The notes: generated from the letters alone by a model not told the origin. A stretch of DNA of 64,000 nt from an uncultured Granulosicoccus sp. (GCA_947495035.1 CANLXI010000008.1:124001-188000), one strand, 5' to 3'. Shown: positions 1-9,441, counted from the first letter of the stretch. A program made the numbers and translations.

Positions 1-1211
1 TCAGCGCTGCGCAGAAACAGCTGGAGGAGGAAACCCGGCGCATCGATGAGGCCCGCCAGACGGCCGATGCCGAGCGGGAACGATTGGCTGAAGTGCAGCG
101 CAATGCCGAGGAGCGTAATCGGCAGCTGCAGGAAGAGGCACGCCAGGCTGCTGAAGAGAAGGCCAGACTGGAAGAGCAGGCTCGCCTTGCCGAACAGGAA
201 AAGGCGCGTCTGGAAGAGGAAGCGCGACTGGCCGAGCAGGAGCGCCAGGAGGCCTTGCAGGCTGCCAGTGAGGCCAAGGCCGAACGCGAGCGCATCGAAC
301 AGGAGCGGCTGGCAGCCGAAGAGGCGGAGAGGCGTGCAGCTGCCGAGCGGGAACGTGAAGAGGCGGCTGCCGAGAAGCAACGTCTGGAGGAAGAGCTGGC
401 TGCCGCGCAGGCCGAGCAGGCGCGTCTGGCGGAAGAGGCTGCAGAGCGTCAGGCTCGCGAAGAGGAGCAGGCTCGCCAGGCAGAGGAACAACGTGTGGCT
501 GAAGAGGCGGCTGCAGCCGAAGCACTGGCTGCGGAGCAGGCAGCCGAGGCTGAACGAGTGGCGGAGGAGGCACGCGTGGCCGAAGCCGCAAGAGTGGCAG
601 CCGAGCAGGAGGCCGAAGCGCAACGCGTGGCCGCAGAGGAGCAGGCTGAAGCGGAGCGCCAGGCTGAAGCCGAGCGTATCGCCGCCGAAGAGCAAGCCGA
701 GGCTGAACGTCAGGCCGAGGCAGAACGAGTGGCCGCCGAGGAGGCTGCAGCGGCCAGGGCCGAGCAGGAACGCATTGCGGCAGAAGCACAGGCCGAAGCC
801 GATCGCAAGGCGGAACAGGCGCGTCGTGAGGCCGCTGCGCGGGAAGCCGAATTGGCGGAAGAGGCGGCAAGAATCGCGGCCGCAGCCGCAGAAGAAAATA
901 CAAGATTGGCTCAACAGCAGCAACGGGAACTTCTGCGTCTGCGCAATCTCTACTTCAACTCCATCAGGCAACGAGTGGAGCGCAGCTGGCGCAAGCCACC
1001 GGGCACCACCGGCCAGGTGGACTGCACTGTGAGCGTATTGCAATCTGTGGGAGGTGAAGTGCTGAAGGTAACCGTCGACAGCTGTGAGGGCGGCAGTGCC
1101 GCCTTGCGGAAATCCGTCGAAAACGCCGTGCTGGCAGCCTCTCCCCTGCCGGCCGCACCGGATCCGAAGTTGTTCGATCGGCGCCTGAGATTCTATTTCC
1201 GGCCCAACTGA
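1..1211 (+). CDS. tolA: TolA, cell envelope integrity protein (5' end missing)
   Basis: TolA spans the periplasm and connects the inner-membrane TolQR motor to TolB/Pal and the outer membrane. The frame is already open at base 3, so the N-terminal membrane anchor lies outside the window. What is visible is a very long Ala/Glu/Arg-rich coiled coil (to about base 890), with short repeats such as AEAERQAEAERIAAEE. It is followed by a C-terminal domain of about 100 residues starting near LYFNSIRQRVERSW, typical of TolA domain III, with two Cys that could form its disulfide (DCTVSV and DSCEGG). The gene order tolA-tolB-pal-cpoB supports the call. Internal ATGs (e.g. base 84) lie inside the coiled coil and are not real starts. 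Confidence 0.92.
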   Translation, partial: SAAQKQLEEETRRIDEARQTADAERERLAEVQRNAEERNRQLQEEARQAAEEKARLEEQARLAEQEKARLEEEARLAEQERQEALQAASEAKAERERIEQERLAAEEAERRAAAEREREEAAAEKQRLEEELAAAQAEQARLAEEAAERQAREEEQARQAEEQRVAEEAAAAEALAAEQAAEAERVAEEARVAEAARVAAEQEAEAQRVAAEEQAEAERQAEAERIAAEEQAEAERQAEAERVAAEEAAAARAEQERIAAEAQAEADRKAEQARREAAAREAELAEEAARIAAAAAEENTRLAQQQQRELLRLRNLYFNSIRQRVERSWRKPPGTTGQVDCTVSVLQSVGGEVLKVTVDSCEGGSAALRKSVENAVLAASPLPAAPDPKLFDRRLRFYFRPN

Positions 1212-1325
1212 CGGTACGGTAACGACATTCGGCAACCATGCTTGCCGCTCTGCGGTCTTTTGGGGTTAATTACCAATTGAACTACCCTTATCTGTGTAAG
1301 TTGAGCGGATGGTTTAGGATTCCAC

Positions 1326-2789
1326 GTGGCACGACAAACCTTGGACACTGGTGATTTGTATTTCAAAGCGCGTATGAGCGAAATTCTGTCGAAACTCCAT
1401 GCCGTGGCCATGGCTGCCATTGCCATCCGCCATGCGCTCCCCGGTGACGCCTGTCGATCACCGCGGGCGGCCTTCAGGCAAGGCGCTCGTGCGCTGTCAG
1501 GCGGTGTTCTGTCGAGCCTGCTGCTGTTCGGGGTACTGGTGGCCCCTGCGCAGGCGGTCATCGAGATCGAAATCACCCAGGGCGGCGAGAATGCCATTCC
1601 CATTGCCATCGTGCCGTTCGGCTGGACGGGCAGTGGTGAGCCACCGGAGGACATCGCGGCCATTGTCGACGCCGATTTACAGCGCAGCGGCAATTTTGCG
1701 CCCCTGAACCGTCAGGATCTTGTCGCCAATCCGGTCAGCGGGGATGTTCCGCGATATGCCAACTGGCGACTCTCTGGCACGGACTTCCTGCTGATCGGTG
1801 GCATCAAGCCAGGACCGGCATCCGGTTATGTGGTCGAATTCCAGCTCTACGATGTGCTGCAGCAGACACTGATGACCGGCTTCAGCTTCCAGGTCACCGA
1901 TCAGACCCTGCGCAGTGCCGCTCACCAGATCTCCGATGAGGTGTACGAGGAAATTCTGGGTATCCCCGGAGCCTTCAATACGCAGATCGCCTTCGTGTCG
2001 GTTTCCGGCGTTGTGGGTGATCGCACCTACCAGTTGCAGCTTGCCGATGCCGATGGAGAAAACCCGCAGGCCATGCTGACCTCCCCACGGCCGATTCTCT
2101 CGCCTGCCTGGGCGCCGGATGGTATACGAATCGCCTATGTTTCCTTCGAGAACCGCACGCAATCGGCCATCTATGTGCAGGATCGGGAGCAGGGTAGCCG
2201 CATCAAGGTCATTTCACGGGCCGGCATCAACGGTGCACCCAGCTGGTCGCCCGATGGCGAGCGACTGGCAGTGACCCTCTCCTTCGAAGGCAATCCGGAT
2301 ATCTATATCCTGCAGGTCGACTCCGGACAGCTGCGCCGAGTGACCGACAGCGATGCCATCGATACCGAGCCGGTGTGGCTGGACAACGAGAATCTGGTGT
2401 TCACCTCGGACCGCAGCGGCGGGCCGCAGCTGTATGAAGTATCCGCTCGAGGTGGTCGAGCCAGCCGCCTGACCTTCGATGGCAATTACAATACCAGTGC
2501 AACCGTGTCACCCGATGGCTCCACCATTGCCTTCGTGCACGGGGCTGGAAGTGGCTTCCAGATCGGCATGATCGATCGTTCCTCGGGACTGTTCCAGACG
2601 CTGACGCAAGGCACTCTGGACGAGTCGCCGAGCTTTTCCCCCAATGGCCAGATGATCATCTATGCAACGGAGAAGAACGGGCGTGGAACGCTTGGCGCCG
2701 TATCGCTCGATGGTAGCGTGGTACAGAGCCTGTCACTGGATGACGGGGGATCGGTTCGAGAACCCGCCTGGTCGCCGTATTCCAAGTAA
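1326..2789 (+). CDS. tolB: TolB, Tol-Pal periplasmic beta-propeller protein
   Basis: Periplasmic TolB binds Pal and helps outer-membrane constriction during division. The 487-residue frame has an N-terminal hydrophobic segment ending in APAQA, a likely Sec cleavage site, then the N-terminal alpha/beta domain (VIEIEITQGG, AIPIAIVPFGW). A six-bladed propeller follows, with repeated WSPDG-like blade motifs (LSPAWAPDG, APSWSPDG, ATVSPDG, PSFSPNG). The GTG start at 1326 is preceded by AGGA at 1316-1319. An ATG at 1374 is an alternative start and would remove 16 residues from an unusually long n-region. It lies 114 bases after tolA and just before pal. Confidence 0.95.
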   Translation: MARQTLDTGDLYFKARMSEILSKLHAVAMAAIAIRHALPGDACRSPRAAFRQGARALSGGVLSSLLLFGVLVAPAQAVIEIEITQGGENAIPIAIVPFGWTGSGEPPEDIAAIVDADLQRSGNFAPLNRQDLVANPVSGDVPRYANWRLSGTDFLLIGGIKPGPASGYVVEFQLYDVLQQTLMTGFSFQVTDQTLRSAAHQISDEVYEEILGIPGAFNTQIAFVSVSGVVGDRTYQLQLADADGENPQAMLTSPRPILSPAWAPDGIRIAYVSFENRTQSAIYVQDREQGSRIKVISRAGINGAPSWSPDGERLAVTLSFEGNPDIYILQVDSGQLRRVTDSDAIDTEPVWLDNENLVFTSDRSGGPQLYEVSARGGRASRLTFDGNYNTSATVSPDGSTIAFVHGAGSGFQIGMIDRSSGLFQTLTQGTLDESPSFSPNGQMIIYATEKNGRGTLGAVSLDGSVVQSLSLDDGGSVREPAWSPYSK

Positions 2790-2807
2790 TCAGATTCAAA
2801 CGAGAGC

Positions 2808-3341
2808 ATGTCAATGTCCAGAATTCAACTCCTCATCATCGCCATGGCAGGGCTTGCGCTCAGTGCCTGTGGTTCCAACCCCAGTCGCGCTCCGGAACTG
2901 GCCGACATCGGAGAGCCTGCCATCGTGCAGCCGGTCACCATCGATGGTGTACAGGACATCACCCAGGTTGATCCCAACTCCATTGCAGGCAGGGCACCGC
3001 TGGAACGGGTCATCTACTTCGACTACGATCAGGCCGAACTGCGCCCCGAATTCCTGGATATCGTGGCCCAGCATGGTCGCTATCTGGCGCAGAATCCCGA
3101 TGGTCGGGTACGCCTGGAAGGGCATACCGATGAGCGTGGATCTCGCGAATACAACATTGGCCTTGGCGAGCGACGTGCGATGACCATTGCCCGCATGTTG
3201 CAGCTGCAGGGTGTCAGTTCCGCCCAGACTCGTACCGTCTCCTATGGCGAGGAGTTGCCCGTGGATGATGGCCACAACAGCGATGCCTGGGCCAAGAACC
3301 GGCGGGTGAACATCATCTACGAATCCGCCATTCCGAACTGA
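2808..3341 (+). CDS. pal: Pal, peptidoglycan-associated outer-membrane lipoprotein
   Basis: Pal is anchored in the outer membrane by lipid and grips peptidoglycan through its OmpA-like domain; TolB and TolA act on it. The 177-residue product has a short signal ending in the lipobox LSAC, a Ser/Pro-rich linker, and an OmpA-C domain from about residue 65 (VIYFDYDQAELRP ... LEGHTDERGSREYNIGLGERRA ... NRRVNIIY). The NIGLGERRA segment and the Asp and Arg that contact diaminopimelate are in their usual places. Two ATGs two codons apart could start it. It begins 18 bases after tolB and is probably cotranscribed with it. Confidence 0.96.
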   Translation: MSMSRIQLLIIAMAGLALSACGSNPSRAPELADIGEPAIVQPVTIDGVQDITQVDPNSIAGRAPLERVIYFDYDQAELRPEFLDIVAQHGRYLAQNPDGRVRLEGHTDERGSREYNIGLGERRAMTIARMLQLQGVSSAQTRTVSYGEELPVDDGHNSDAWAKNRRVNIIYESAIPN

Positions 3342-3420
3342 TCGTCAGCTGTTGCGTTCAGGCATCGGGTTCATGTCGGATTCGGCGCCTGCCACCCCAG
3401 GATGAAGGACTACTACTCCC

Positions 3421-4377
3421 ATGTTCGATTCACGCACTGTCATTGAGACTTCCGCTTCTGCTCACGGCCGCCAGGCTGCGGGTGATCGCCAGCCGGTGAC
3501 ATTGCGATGGCTGACCCTTGCCTGCCTGCTGCTGGGAAGTTCGGCAGTCGTGGCTCAGGACAAGCCGACACTGAACAATCTGGACAGCCGCCTCGATCGG
3601 GTCGAACGGATCATGGATCAGTCGCTGCTGGAGCAGTTGCAGCGTATCGACAGTCTGCAGCAGGAGATCCGCGGCTTGCGCGGCGAGATCGAAAGTCTCA
3701 ACTACGAGATCGACACCCTGACCAGGCGCAATTCGGATCTGTACGCGGACACCGACCGTCGCATCACCGATCTGGAAGAGGCGCGGGATTCTCTGGATCT
3801 GCTGGCCGGGGAAGACGGTCTGGGCAGTGGTCTGCTGGATGAAACCGCCGGTGTCGGTCTGGATGAGACAGCCAGTGAGCCGGCAGGGGTATTCGTGGCC
3901 GAGGATGGTGTTGCCGTACCCTTTGCCAATGATGCCGACTTCGGCGATGGCCCGCGGCCGCCGACCGGTGCCTTGCGTGACACGGCCACCCAGGCCGAGA
4001 AAGCCGGTTACACCCGCGCCTATGACCTGCTGGCTCGCGGTCAGAATGACAGCGCTGTTGCCTCGTTCGATGACTTCCTGACGAAATACCCCGATGGTCC
4101 GTATTCGGACAATGCCTGGTACTGGCAGGGCGAGGCCATGTACGCCCAGCGCAAGTTCGATGATGCCCTGCGCAACTTCGGTGTCGTGGTGAATTCCTTT
4201 CCGGACAGTACCAAGGTTCCGGACGCCAGGTTGAAGATCGGGTTTGCCTTGTACGAGCAAGGTGAGTATTTGCAGGCCAGAACCATATTGACCGGGGTGC
4301 AGGAAGACTATCCCGGGCGTTCCGCAGCGGTGCTGGCGAGAAAGCGTCTGCAAAAAATGGACAGAGAAGGGCTTTAG
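3421..4377 (+). CDS. cpoB: CpoB (YbgF), Tol-associated division coordinator
   Basis: CpoB is a periplasmic TPR protein that links Tol-Pal constriction to septal peptidoglycan synthesis. The 318-residue product has an N-terminal hydrophobic stretch (LRWLTLACLLLGSSAVVAQ). A coiled coil at about residues 50-125 (LDSRLDRVERIMDQ...) is the trimerising part. A low-complexity Gly/Asp linker follows, then about three C-terminal TPR units (GYTRAYDLLARGQNDSA, YSDNAWYWQGEAMYAQRKF, VPDARLKIGFALYEQGEY). The signal peptide has a long n-region, so the real start could be internal. It is the last gene of the tol-pal run, with tRNA-Lys 98 bases downstream. Confidence 0.93.
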   Translation: MFDSRTVIETSASAHGRQAAGDRQPVTLRWLTLACLLLGSSAVVAQDKPTLNNLDSRLDRVERIMDQSLLEQLQRIDSLQQEIRGLRGEIESLNYEIDTLTRRNSDLYADTDRRITDLEEARDSLDLLAGEDGLGSGLLDETAGVGLDETASEPAGVFVAEDGVAVPFANDADFGDGPRPPTGALRDTATQAEKAGYTRAYDLLARGQNDSAVASFDDFLTKYPDGPYSDNAWYWQGEAMYAQRKFDDALRNFGVVVNSFPDSTKVPDARLKIGFALYEQGEYLQARTILTGVQEDYPGRSAAVLARKRLQKMDREGL

Positions 4378-4475
4378 TACCCCCCCAAGACTAAATTTTG
4401 CGTTATCATTGTCCGCTCGATACGTAGCGCAACAATCACGTATCACACGGTCGCCCAGACCGTAGGCAGTACCGG

Positions 4476-4551
4476 GGGGCGTTAGCTCAGTTGGTAGAGC
4501 ATCTGACTTTTAATCAGGTGGTCGCTGGTTCGAACCCAGCACGCCCCACCA
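4476..4551 (+). tRNA. tRNA-Lys (anticodon TTT)
   Basis: A 76-base cloverleaf. The acceptor stem GGGGCGT (4476-4482) pairs with ACGCCCC (4541-4547), followed by discriminator A and an encoded CCA. The D-arm contains GCTCAGTTGGTAGAGC. The anticodon loop is CTTTTAA with TTT as anticodon between CTGA/TCAG stem bases. The T-arm contains GGTTCGAACC. A tRNA-Lys next to cpoB is common in gammaproteobacteria. No duplicated 3' end that would mark an integrated element was seen nearby. Confidence 0.98.
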
Positions 4552-4980
4552 TCTATCTGCCTGTTTTCATTCGCTCTAACAGCGACACCCGCACCTTTGA
4601 CGTCTGAAGCCTGCGGGGATTCTGCGGAATCAGACTCTCGAGACGCCACCCATCATTGAAGGGATTGCGAAAGATGGCTTCCCTGTCCGGATGAGTGCAT
4701 GTGTGTGACTCACATCCACTTCCAAACCGCGTTCCCCTGTTCATGGGCGGCCATGAATGCATTGATTCGTTGCCGCTGCCAATTCGGCTAGTCAGGCATT
4801 GAAGCGCTGTCGTTCTGGCAGAATGCCGACAGAGTCTTGGAACAGGTTCGAGTTCGAACGGTAACTCCCCCTGCTGGACTCACGATAGCGTCGATACTGA
4901 ATTGTTCAGAATGAAGTCGAAAGCAGACTCGATTGGCGGTCGGTCCGTCCGCTGGATCAATCCGGCTCACGAGAGTTGCC
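4552..4980. other. Intergenic region after tRNA-Lys
   Basis: About 430 bases between tRNA-Lys and the cyclase gene. Only short frames without family features occur here. There is no clear hairpin terminator after the tRNA and no copy of the tRNA end. The cyclase promoter presumably lies in the right half. A frame for the cyclase extends upstream to a TTG at 4933, but the ATG at 4981 matches the usual family N-terminus better. Confidence 0.5.
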
Positions 4981-5898
4981 ATGACCACGGAAGTACAACG
5001 AAAGCTGACGACCATTCTTGCAGCAGATGCGGCAGGTTTCAGTCGCGCCATGGACCTGGATGAGGTCAGTACCATCGGAGCCCTCCGGGCTGCGCGTCAA
5101 GTCTTTGCAAGATTCATCGAACGTCATCGTGGCCGGATCGTCAATACCGCCGGCGATGGGCTGATAGCCGAATTTCCCTCGGTGGTTGAAGCCGTTCAGT
5201 GTGCCATCGAAGTGCAGAATGAGCTTCTCATCGACACTCGCGATCAAGCAGGGGCACTGCGCTTCCGGATCGGCATTCACCTGGGTGATGTGATGATCGA
5301 TGGGAGTGACCTGCTTGGTGAGGGGGTCAACCTTGCGTCAAGGCTGGAGTCCATGGCCGAGCCGGGTGGCGTGTTGATCTCTCGACAGGTCTACGATCAG
5401 GTTCAGAAGAAACTTTCTGTCGGCTTCGAGTATCTGGGCGAGAAGCGTCCGAAGAACTTTGTCGACGATGTGTCGGTCTATCGCATCTCCCTCGGCAGGA
5501 ACAAGCCTCCGTCTGCATTCAAGCAGCGCAAGGATGAAGTGGCGCGGCCATCGAAGCCTGTACCTCGGGCCCCGTCTGATCTGCGAGAACGGCTGTCACG
5601 CGATGGCAGGCTTCTGGCTGCACTCTGGTCGGTGTTGTTGCTGATCGATATTGCCAGTGGAAGCCCGTTCTGGGCGCACTGGCCGGGACTTGTCATGGCG
5701 GTTTTTCTGGCAATGAAGGCAGCACCGTTGTTTGCCAGTGGTTGGCTCAGACTATCCGTTGTCCGCGCTGGTATCTTCGTCGCAGGCTTGTTACTGGTCA
5801 ATCTGTTTAGCTGGTCGGGCTATCTCTGGGTCATCTGGCCGGCCGCCGTGCTGCTGGTACTGGAGCTGCTTCGTCGATTGATTAGCGGGTCGCGGTGA
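4981..5898 (+). CDS. Class III adenylate/guanylate cyclase with C-terminal membrane domain
   Basis: Predicted to make cAMP (or another cyclic nucleotide) from its NTP. The start at 4981 gives 305 residues. The first 170 or so form a class III catalytic domain: TTILAADAAGFSR supplies the first metal-binding Asp, NTAGDGLIAEFPS the second, and RIGIHLGDVM and LLGEGVNLASRLE complete the nucleotide site. After a charged linker there are about four predicted membrane helices (e.g. LLAALWSVLLLIDIASG, AGIFVAGLLLVNLFSW). Having the membrane part C-terminal to the catalytic domain is less usual than the reverse. It stands alone in its orientation, and substrate specificity cannot be assigned from sequence alone. 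Confidence 0.85.
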   Translation: MTTEVQRKLTTILAADAAGFSRAMDLDEVSTIGALRAARQVFARFIERHRGRIVNTAGDGLIAEFPSVVEAVQCAIEVQNELLIDTRDQAGALRFRIGIHLGDVMIDGSDLLGEGVNLASRLESMAEPGGVLISRQVYDQVQKKLSVGFEYLGEKRPKNFVDDVSVYRISLGRNKPPSAFKQRKDEVARPSKPVPRAPSDLRERLSRDGRLLAALWSVLLLIDIASGSPFWAHWPGLVMAVFLAMKAAPLFASGWLRLSVVRAGIFVAGLLLVNLFSWSGYLWVIWPAAVLLVLELLRRLISGSR

Positions 5899-6433
5899 AT
5901 GCGCAGTGAGGCTTAGAACCTTGAATGCACCAGTGCCATCCTGGTTGGGTCGCGTTGTTTCTCAAAGCATTGCATCGGTACACAGGCTGAGAAAGTGCAC
6001 GACTGCGCCGCACAATGCGGAATAAGCTGTGATACAACACTTCTTCAATTTTTGTGTATGCCTGAATAAGTTGAATATTCCACCATTGCATTTATTGACG
6101 ATAGTCAGCTAGTAAGTTGTATATCGAAATGGGTGATTTTCATTATCCATAGTGGAAGATTGATGGTCTGGTAACGAGTAATCAGTCCGATACACCATTA
6201 TTTTCCAAATCCGCTCAGGCACCACGTTCAAGCATATTTCATCAGTTCGCTAGTAGGAGATGAATATCCCGCAGTTGCATTGATGTGATCAATCTGCAAA
6301 AAATGAATCTGCCCGAAAAGACCTTCGCTATTCGGCACCCTGATTAGACTCAGTTGCTCGTCAAAAGCTGGTTGATAGGGCGCGATTGTTCGACCAGCGA
6401 ACCGTGCCCCGATGCAACACTTCCTTGAATGTG
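5899..6433. other. Intergenic, AT-richer stretch between convergent genes
   Basis: About 535 bases between the cyclase (plus) and the LysR gene (minus), whose 3' ends face each other. No coding frame looks real. The visible structure is the inverted repeat at 6275-6299, listed separately. Base composition drops noticeably here and stays lower until about 14.5 kb. Confidence 0.5.
6275..6299. promoter_or_regulatory. Hyphenated inverted repeat, operator-like
   Basis: The core ATTGATGTGATCAAT (6279-6293) is a 15-base palindrome with centre GTG. It is flanked by a second pair of arms, TTGCA (6275-6279) and TGCAA (6295-6299), offset by two bases. No T-run follows on either strand, so it looks more like a protein binding site or remnant than a terminator. 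Its target gene is unclear because both neighbours end here. Confidence 0.35.
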
Positions 6434-7345
6434 TCAGTCTGGCGATATATTGTTCAATGATTCGAGTGCTGAGTGAAGTTGAAGTGCGAAACGGGAAGAG
6501 GCTACTGGTAACCTGCGCCCTTTTTTTTGCCCGAGATAAAGCTGTCCGATGGGTATATCCTTGACTGCGATAGGTCGGTGAACTGTGTTAGCGCATATCA
6601 AATTATTTAATCCAATAGGTATCTGAAACCCTACAGAATAATCATGCTGTACGTAATGACGTATCAAATCGAATGATTCTGTTTCCAAGGCAGGTGTCAA
6701 CGTTCGTAGAATTTTCTTTGCTCCAATCTCCAAAAGATTGCGTACACCATAATTTGTGGAAGGTACGATGCAAGGATGGTCAAGGCAGTCCCTCAGACGC
6801 AACTCCCTTTTCTTGGCAAGTGAATGGTCGGCTCTAAAGACAGCATGGACCGGTTGGGGGATCGACTGAATGATTTCGAAATCCACCAAATGCACAGGTT
6901 CGAAAACAAGTGCAAGATCGCTTTCAAAGGTGGACAGATCGTGCTCGATCTGCTGCCGGTCACGAACATTTATAGAGAAGGTAATACCGGGGTGTTGAGC
7001 TCTATAAAATGATATTTGTTCCGACAGAAAGTAAGGCAGCAAGGCTTGAGAGCAAGCGATCGACACATGACCCCGCCTGAGTCCGGAGAGGTCAGCTACT
7101 TGCGACTGTATTCGCGCGAGATCACTCATTTGCAACCGGATATGCTGAATCAGCAGTTCACCGGCCGGATTGAGCCGCATGCCTTGTGGCAGGCGTTCAA
7201 ATAACTCGAAACCCAGTTCATCTTCGAAGTCCTTTATACGACGATTCAGGGCCGATGCAGTTATGTTCATGTCCTCCGCAGCCTTACGAATAGAGCCTGC
7301 ACGAGCGACAGCTTTTACCATCTCAAAAATCTTGAAGTGCTTCAA
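6434..7345 (-). CDS. LysR-type transcriptional regulator
   Basis: 303 residues. The N-terminal winged helix-turn-helix (about residues 1-60) reads FKIFEMVKAVARAGSIRKAA ... ITASALNRRIKDFEDELG, the usual LysR pattern. An effector-binding domain follows from about residue 90 (GHVSIACSQALLPYFLSEQ). It lies between long non-coding stretches and is not divergent from an obvious target. The nearest functional cluster is the monooxygenase operon at 8.9-13.7 kb, which it might control; that is inference from position and shared low GC only. Confidence 0.88.
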   Translation of the reverse strand: MKHFKIFEMVKAVARAGSIRKAAEDMNITASALNRRIKDFEDELGFELFERLPQGMRLNPAGELLIQHIRLQMSDLARIQSQVADLSGLRRGHVSIACSQALLPYFLSEQISFYRAQHPGITFSINVRDRQQIEHDLSTFESDLALVFEPVHLVDFEIIQSIPQPVHAVFRADHSLAKKRELRLRDCLDHPCIVPSTNYGVRNLLEIGAKKILRTLTPALETESFDLIRHYVQHDYSVGFQIPIGLNNLICANTVHRPIAVKDIPIGQLYLGQKKGRRLPVASSRFALQLHSALESLNNISPD

Positions 7346-8101
7346 GTAATTTACTCACCCATCGGAATTAACTGAAAGACTCTTTAACTGAAAATGCGAT
7401 ACCAATACATGTCGCACTTGCAGTGAGCCGAGAGACAACGCACTTTTAGACTCCTAGCTCCTGTAAAGTTCTTCTCGAAACTGCTTTTGTATAAACAGTT
7501 GAGTCGTAACAAATCTCATGAGAGATTGAGTTAGGAATTATCATCCCGATAAATAGTTCGTCCTAAGTCACAAAAAATGCAAATCGTACAATAAACGTTC
7601 TATAGGTTGAAAGCGTGAATCAGTCTGCGGGACAACTCAATAGCTAAAATATTCGTCTGCTATGTGACGATCAAATTCTTTCGGTCAATTATCGGCACAG
7701 GTAGATTATCTCGGACTGACAGTCCGCAGAAGAACAGCTTTGTGAAGTCTTGACGTATGATGATCAGGCATGGTCCTTCTTGTAATGTCACTTACACCGA
7801 AAGATGATTTTAAAACGGTGTGTTACTGACTAAGAATTTAACGATGAATACTCTTCTGTTACTACAAGGGGTAACAACTTTCAGGTCAACAGCTCGAAAA
7901 TTGGTCGACACATGAGCGACTTGAGGAAAAATGGCCGGCGTTTATGTTTGTGATGATCTGGACCAAAATAAAATACAAGCACGGACAACACCATCATGGC
8001 AGATCTGAAGGAATTCTTAACACGATCTAGGAAGTAGTGCAATTGTGAAGACATTGTTGATGATTTCCGGTTTAACTAGAAATTTTGGAACAGAATGGCA
8101 A
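7346..8101. other. Long AT-rich intergenic region upstream of LysR
   Basis: About 750 bases with no convincing coding frame or RNA structure. A sample (7501-7560) has 22 G/C of 60, against 36 of 60 at 20041-20100. It must contain the LysR promoter at its left end and the 3' end of nudE at its right end. It may be the decayed remainder of transferred DNA. Confidence 0.45.
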
Positions 8102-8695
8102 TCAGACATGAGCGTAGTTCTCTGTCCTGGAGTTCAGGTGCTCCCTCGCCAGGTAGAGCGCGAGCAAGGAACGAACTTCTGTGATCTGTGTGTCAGTGGA
8201 GCCAGACAACAGGGCATCAATGTCGCGCCTGAAAGACTGAAGAGGTTCAGGTTCATCGCCAGTCAGTTGAGCACCATAAAGAAATTCCGCCAGAACAATC
8301 TGAATGCGAAAGCCGAGAACGGAAGACGCTACGCTGAGGTCACTCAGTAGGGTAAGTTTTCTGGCTCCTAGCCCGATCTCTTCTTTAAGTTCTCGATTTG
8401 CTGTCTGAGTTGCAGACTCTCCGAACTCTCTCATGCCCTGTGGCAGTCCTGTCTCGTAACATTCGCTACCAACCGCGTACTCCCGTACCAGATACACGCT
8501 TCTGTCAGGTAAGACAGGCACCACCATGACAGCGCCAGCCCAGCGCCCGGAAGGTATACGCTCAAGGATAGACTCTGTGCCGTTGCTGTAACGTACCTTG
8601 ACAGTTTCAATGCTGAAAAGCTTGCTTTTAGCGGCAAGCTCTACGCCGAGAATTTCTGGTTTTTCGGTCTTTGCACTATCAACAGGCTTTTTCAA
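8102..8695 (-). CDS. nudE: NudE, ADP-compounds Nudix hydrolase
   Basis: NudE hydrolyses ADP-ribose, NADH and diadenosine polyphosphates. The 197-residue protein has a perfect Nudix box GX5EX7REUXEEXGU at residues 87-109 (G87, E93, R101-E102, E105-E106, G108). It also has typical NudE flanks: VKVRYSNGTESILERI, YLVREYAVGSECYETGLPQG, and near the end LTGDEPEPLQ and RSLLALYLAREHL. It sits 217 bases downstream of the flavin reductase gene on the same strand and is more likely a separate housekeeping gene than part of that operon. Confidence 0.9.
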   Translation of the reverse strand: MKKPVDSAKTEKPEILGVELAAKSKLFSIETVKVRYSNGTESILERIPSGRWAGAVMVVPVLPDRSVYLVREYAVGSECYETGLPQGMREFGESATQTANRELKEEIGLGARKLTLLSDLSVASSVLGFRIQIVLAEFLYGAQLTGDEPEPLQSFRRDIDALLSGSTDTQITEVRSLLALYLAREHLNSRTENYAHV

Positions 8696-8912
8696 AAGCT
8701 ATCTCCTGTTCAGTGCGTGGCTGAAAACGTCGTGACAACAGAGAGTTGGTAGCAATAAATGAAAGACAAATGATATGCAACTTTTTCGTTTCAGGCTTTT
8801 TTCCTGTTTTGTGAAACCATTGTTGACTGACCACGCTGCCATCCTTACCCATCCTCTTCATAGCGAGAAGGGTGCATGCACGGTTTTCCAAGGTTGATAG
8901 TGGCTACGACCC

Positions 8913-9431
8913 TCATGCATTACTCACTGATGGTTGTTTGGGGGAAAACTCTGACGACTCCAGTTCTGCGTAGTTGCCGTTCCAGTAGAGTAGTGGTACA
9001 ACCTGATTGTTCGTAGAAGCATGCTCAATCTGAACAATATAGATTGTATGGTCGCCAGCTTCATAAGATTCTTCGACTACAGCTTCCATTACGGCCGCGC
9101 AGTCATTGAATACAAGCGATCCACCAGGACAGCGCCAGGTGTCCAGGTCATCAAAGCGATCTCTGTCAGCAGTTTTCCATGCATAGCGATTGGAAATCTC
9201 CTGCTGGGTTTTGTTCAACAGGCTGACGCCTATCCGTTTTGCTTTTGCTACCAATTGGTCGGTATCGCTGCCTCGCTTGATACACACCAAAGCCAAAGGT
9301 GGGTCGGCAGATACAGATGTGAATGAGGTAGCTGTCATTCCGTGTAGCTGATTGTCATTTTCCACCGTGATTACTGCAACTCCAGAAGCAAGTTGCCTCA
9401 TGGTTTCGCAGAAAAGTTCATTGCTGATCAT
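8913..9431 (-). CDS. Flavin reductase (HpaC-like), partner of LLM monooxygenases
   Basis: Reduces FMN or FAD with NAD(P)H and releases it to a two-component monooxygenase. From the ATG at 9431 the product is 172 residues (MISNELFCETMRQLASGVAV...). It matches the flavin-reductase-like split-barrel family: GVAVITVENDNQLHGMTATSFTSVSADPPLALVCI and RFDDLDTWRCPGGSLVFNDCAAV. The open frame reaches 9626, but that extension overlaps the upstream monooxygenase gene and has no family features. It begins 10 bases after that monooxygenase gene ends, so it almost certainly feeds reduced flavin to the two monooxygenases upstream. Confidence 0.88.
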   Translation of the reverse strand: MISNELFCETMRQLASGVAVITVENDNQLHGMTATSFTSVSADPPLALVCIKRGSDTDQLVAKAKRIGVSLLNKTQQEISNRYAWKTADRDRFDDLDTWRCPGGSLVFNDCAAVMEAVVEESYEAGDHTIYIVQIEHASTNNQVVPLLYWNGNYAELESSEFSPKQPSVSNA

Positions 9432-9441
9432 TGTCGACGCC

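Noticed and set aside
46..1032. 328-residue Arg/Pro-rich frame over tolA
   Set aside because: Frame-shifted reading of the repetitive tolA coiled-coil sequence.
3430..4446. 338-residue minus-strand frame over cpoB
   Set aside because: Antisense to cpoB, which has signal peptide, coiled coil and TPR units; the antisense frame has no domain.
4476..5000. tRNA-Lys as an integration site of a genomic island
   Set aside because: No integrase and no direct repeat of the tRNA 3' end were found; lower GC begins only after the cyclase gene.
8679..8891. 70-residue minus-strand frame between flavin reductase and nudE
   Set aside because: It overlaps the nudE start, has no RBS and no recognisable features.
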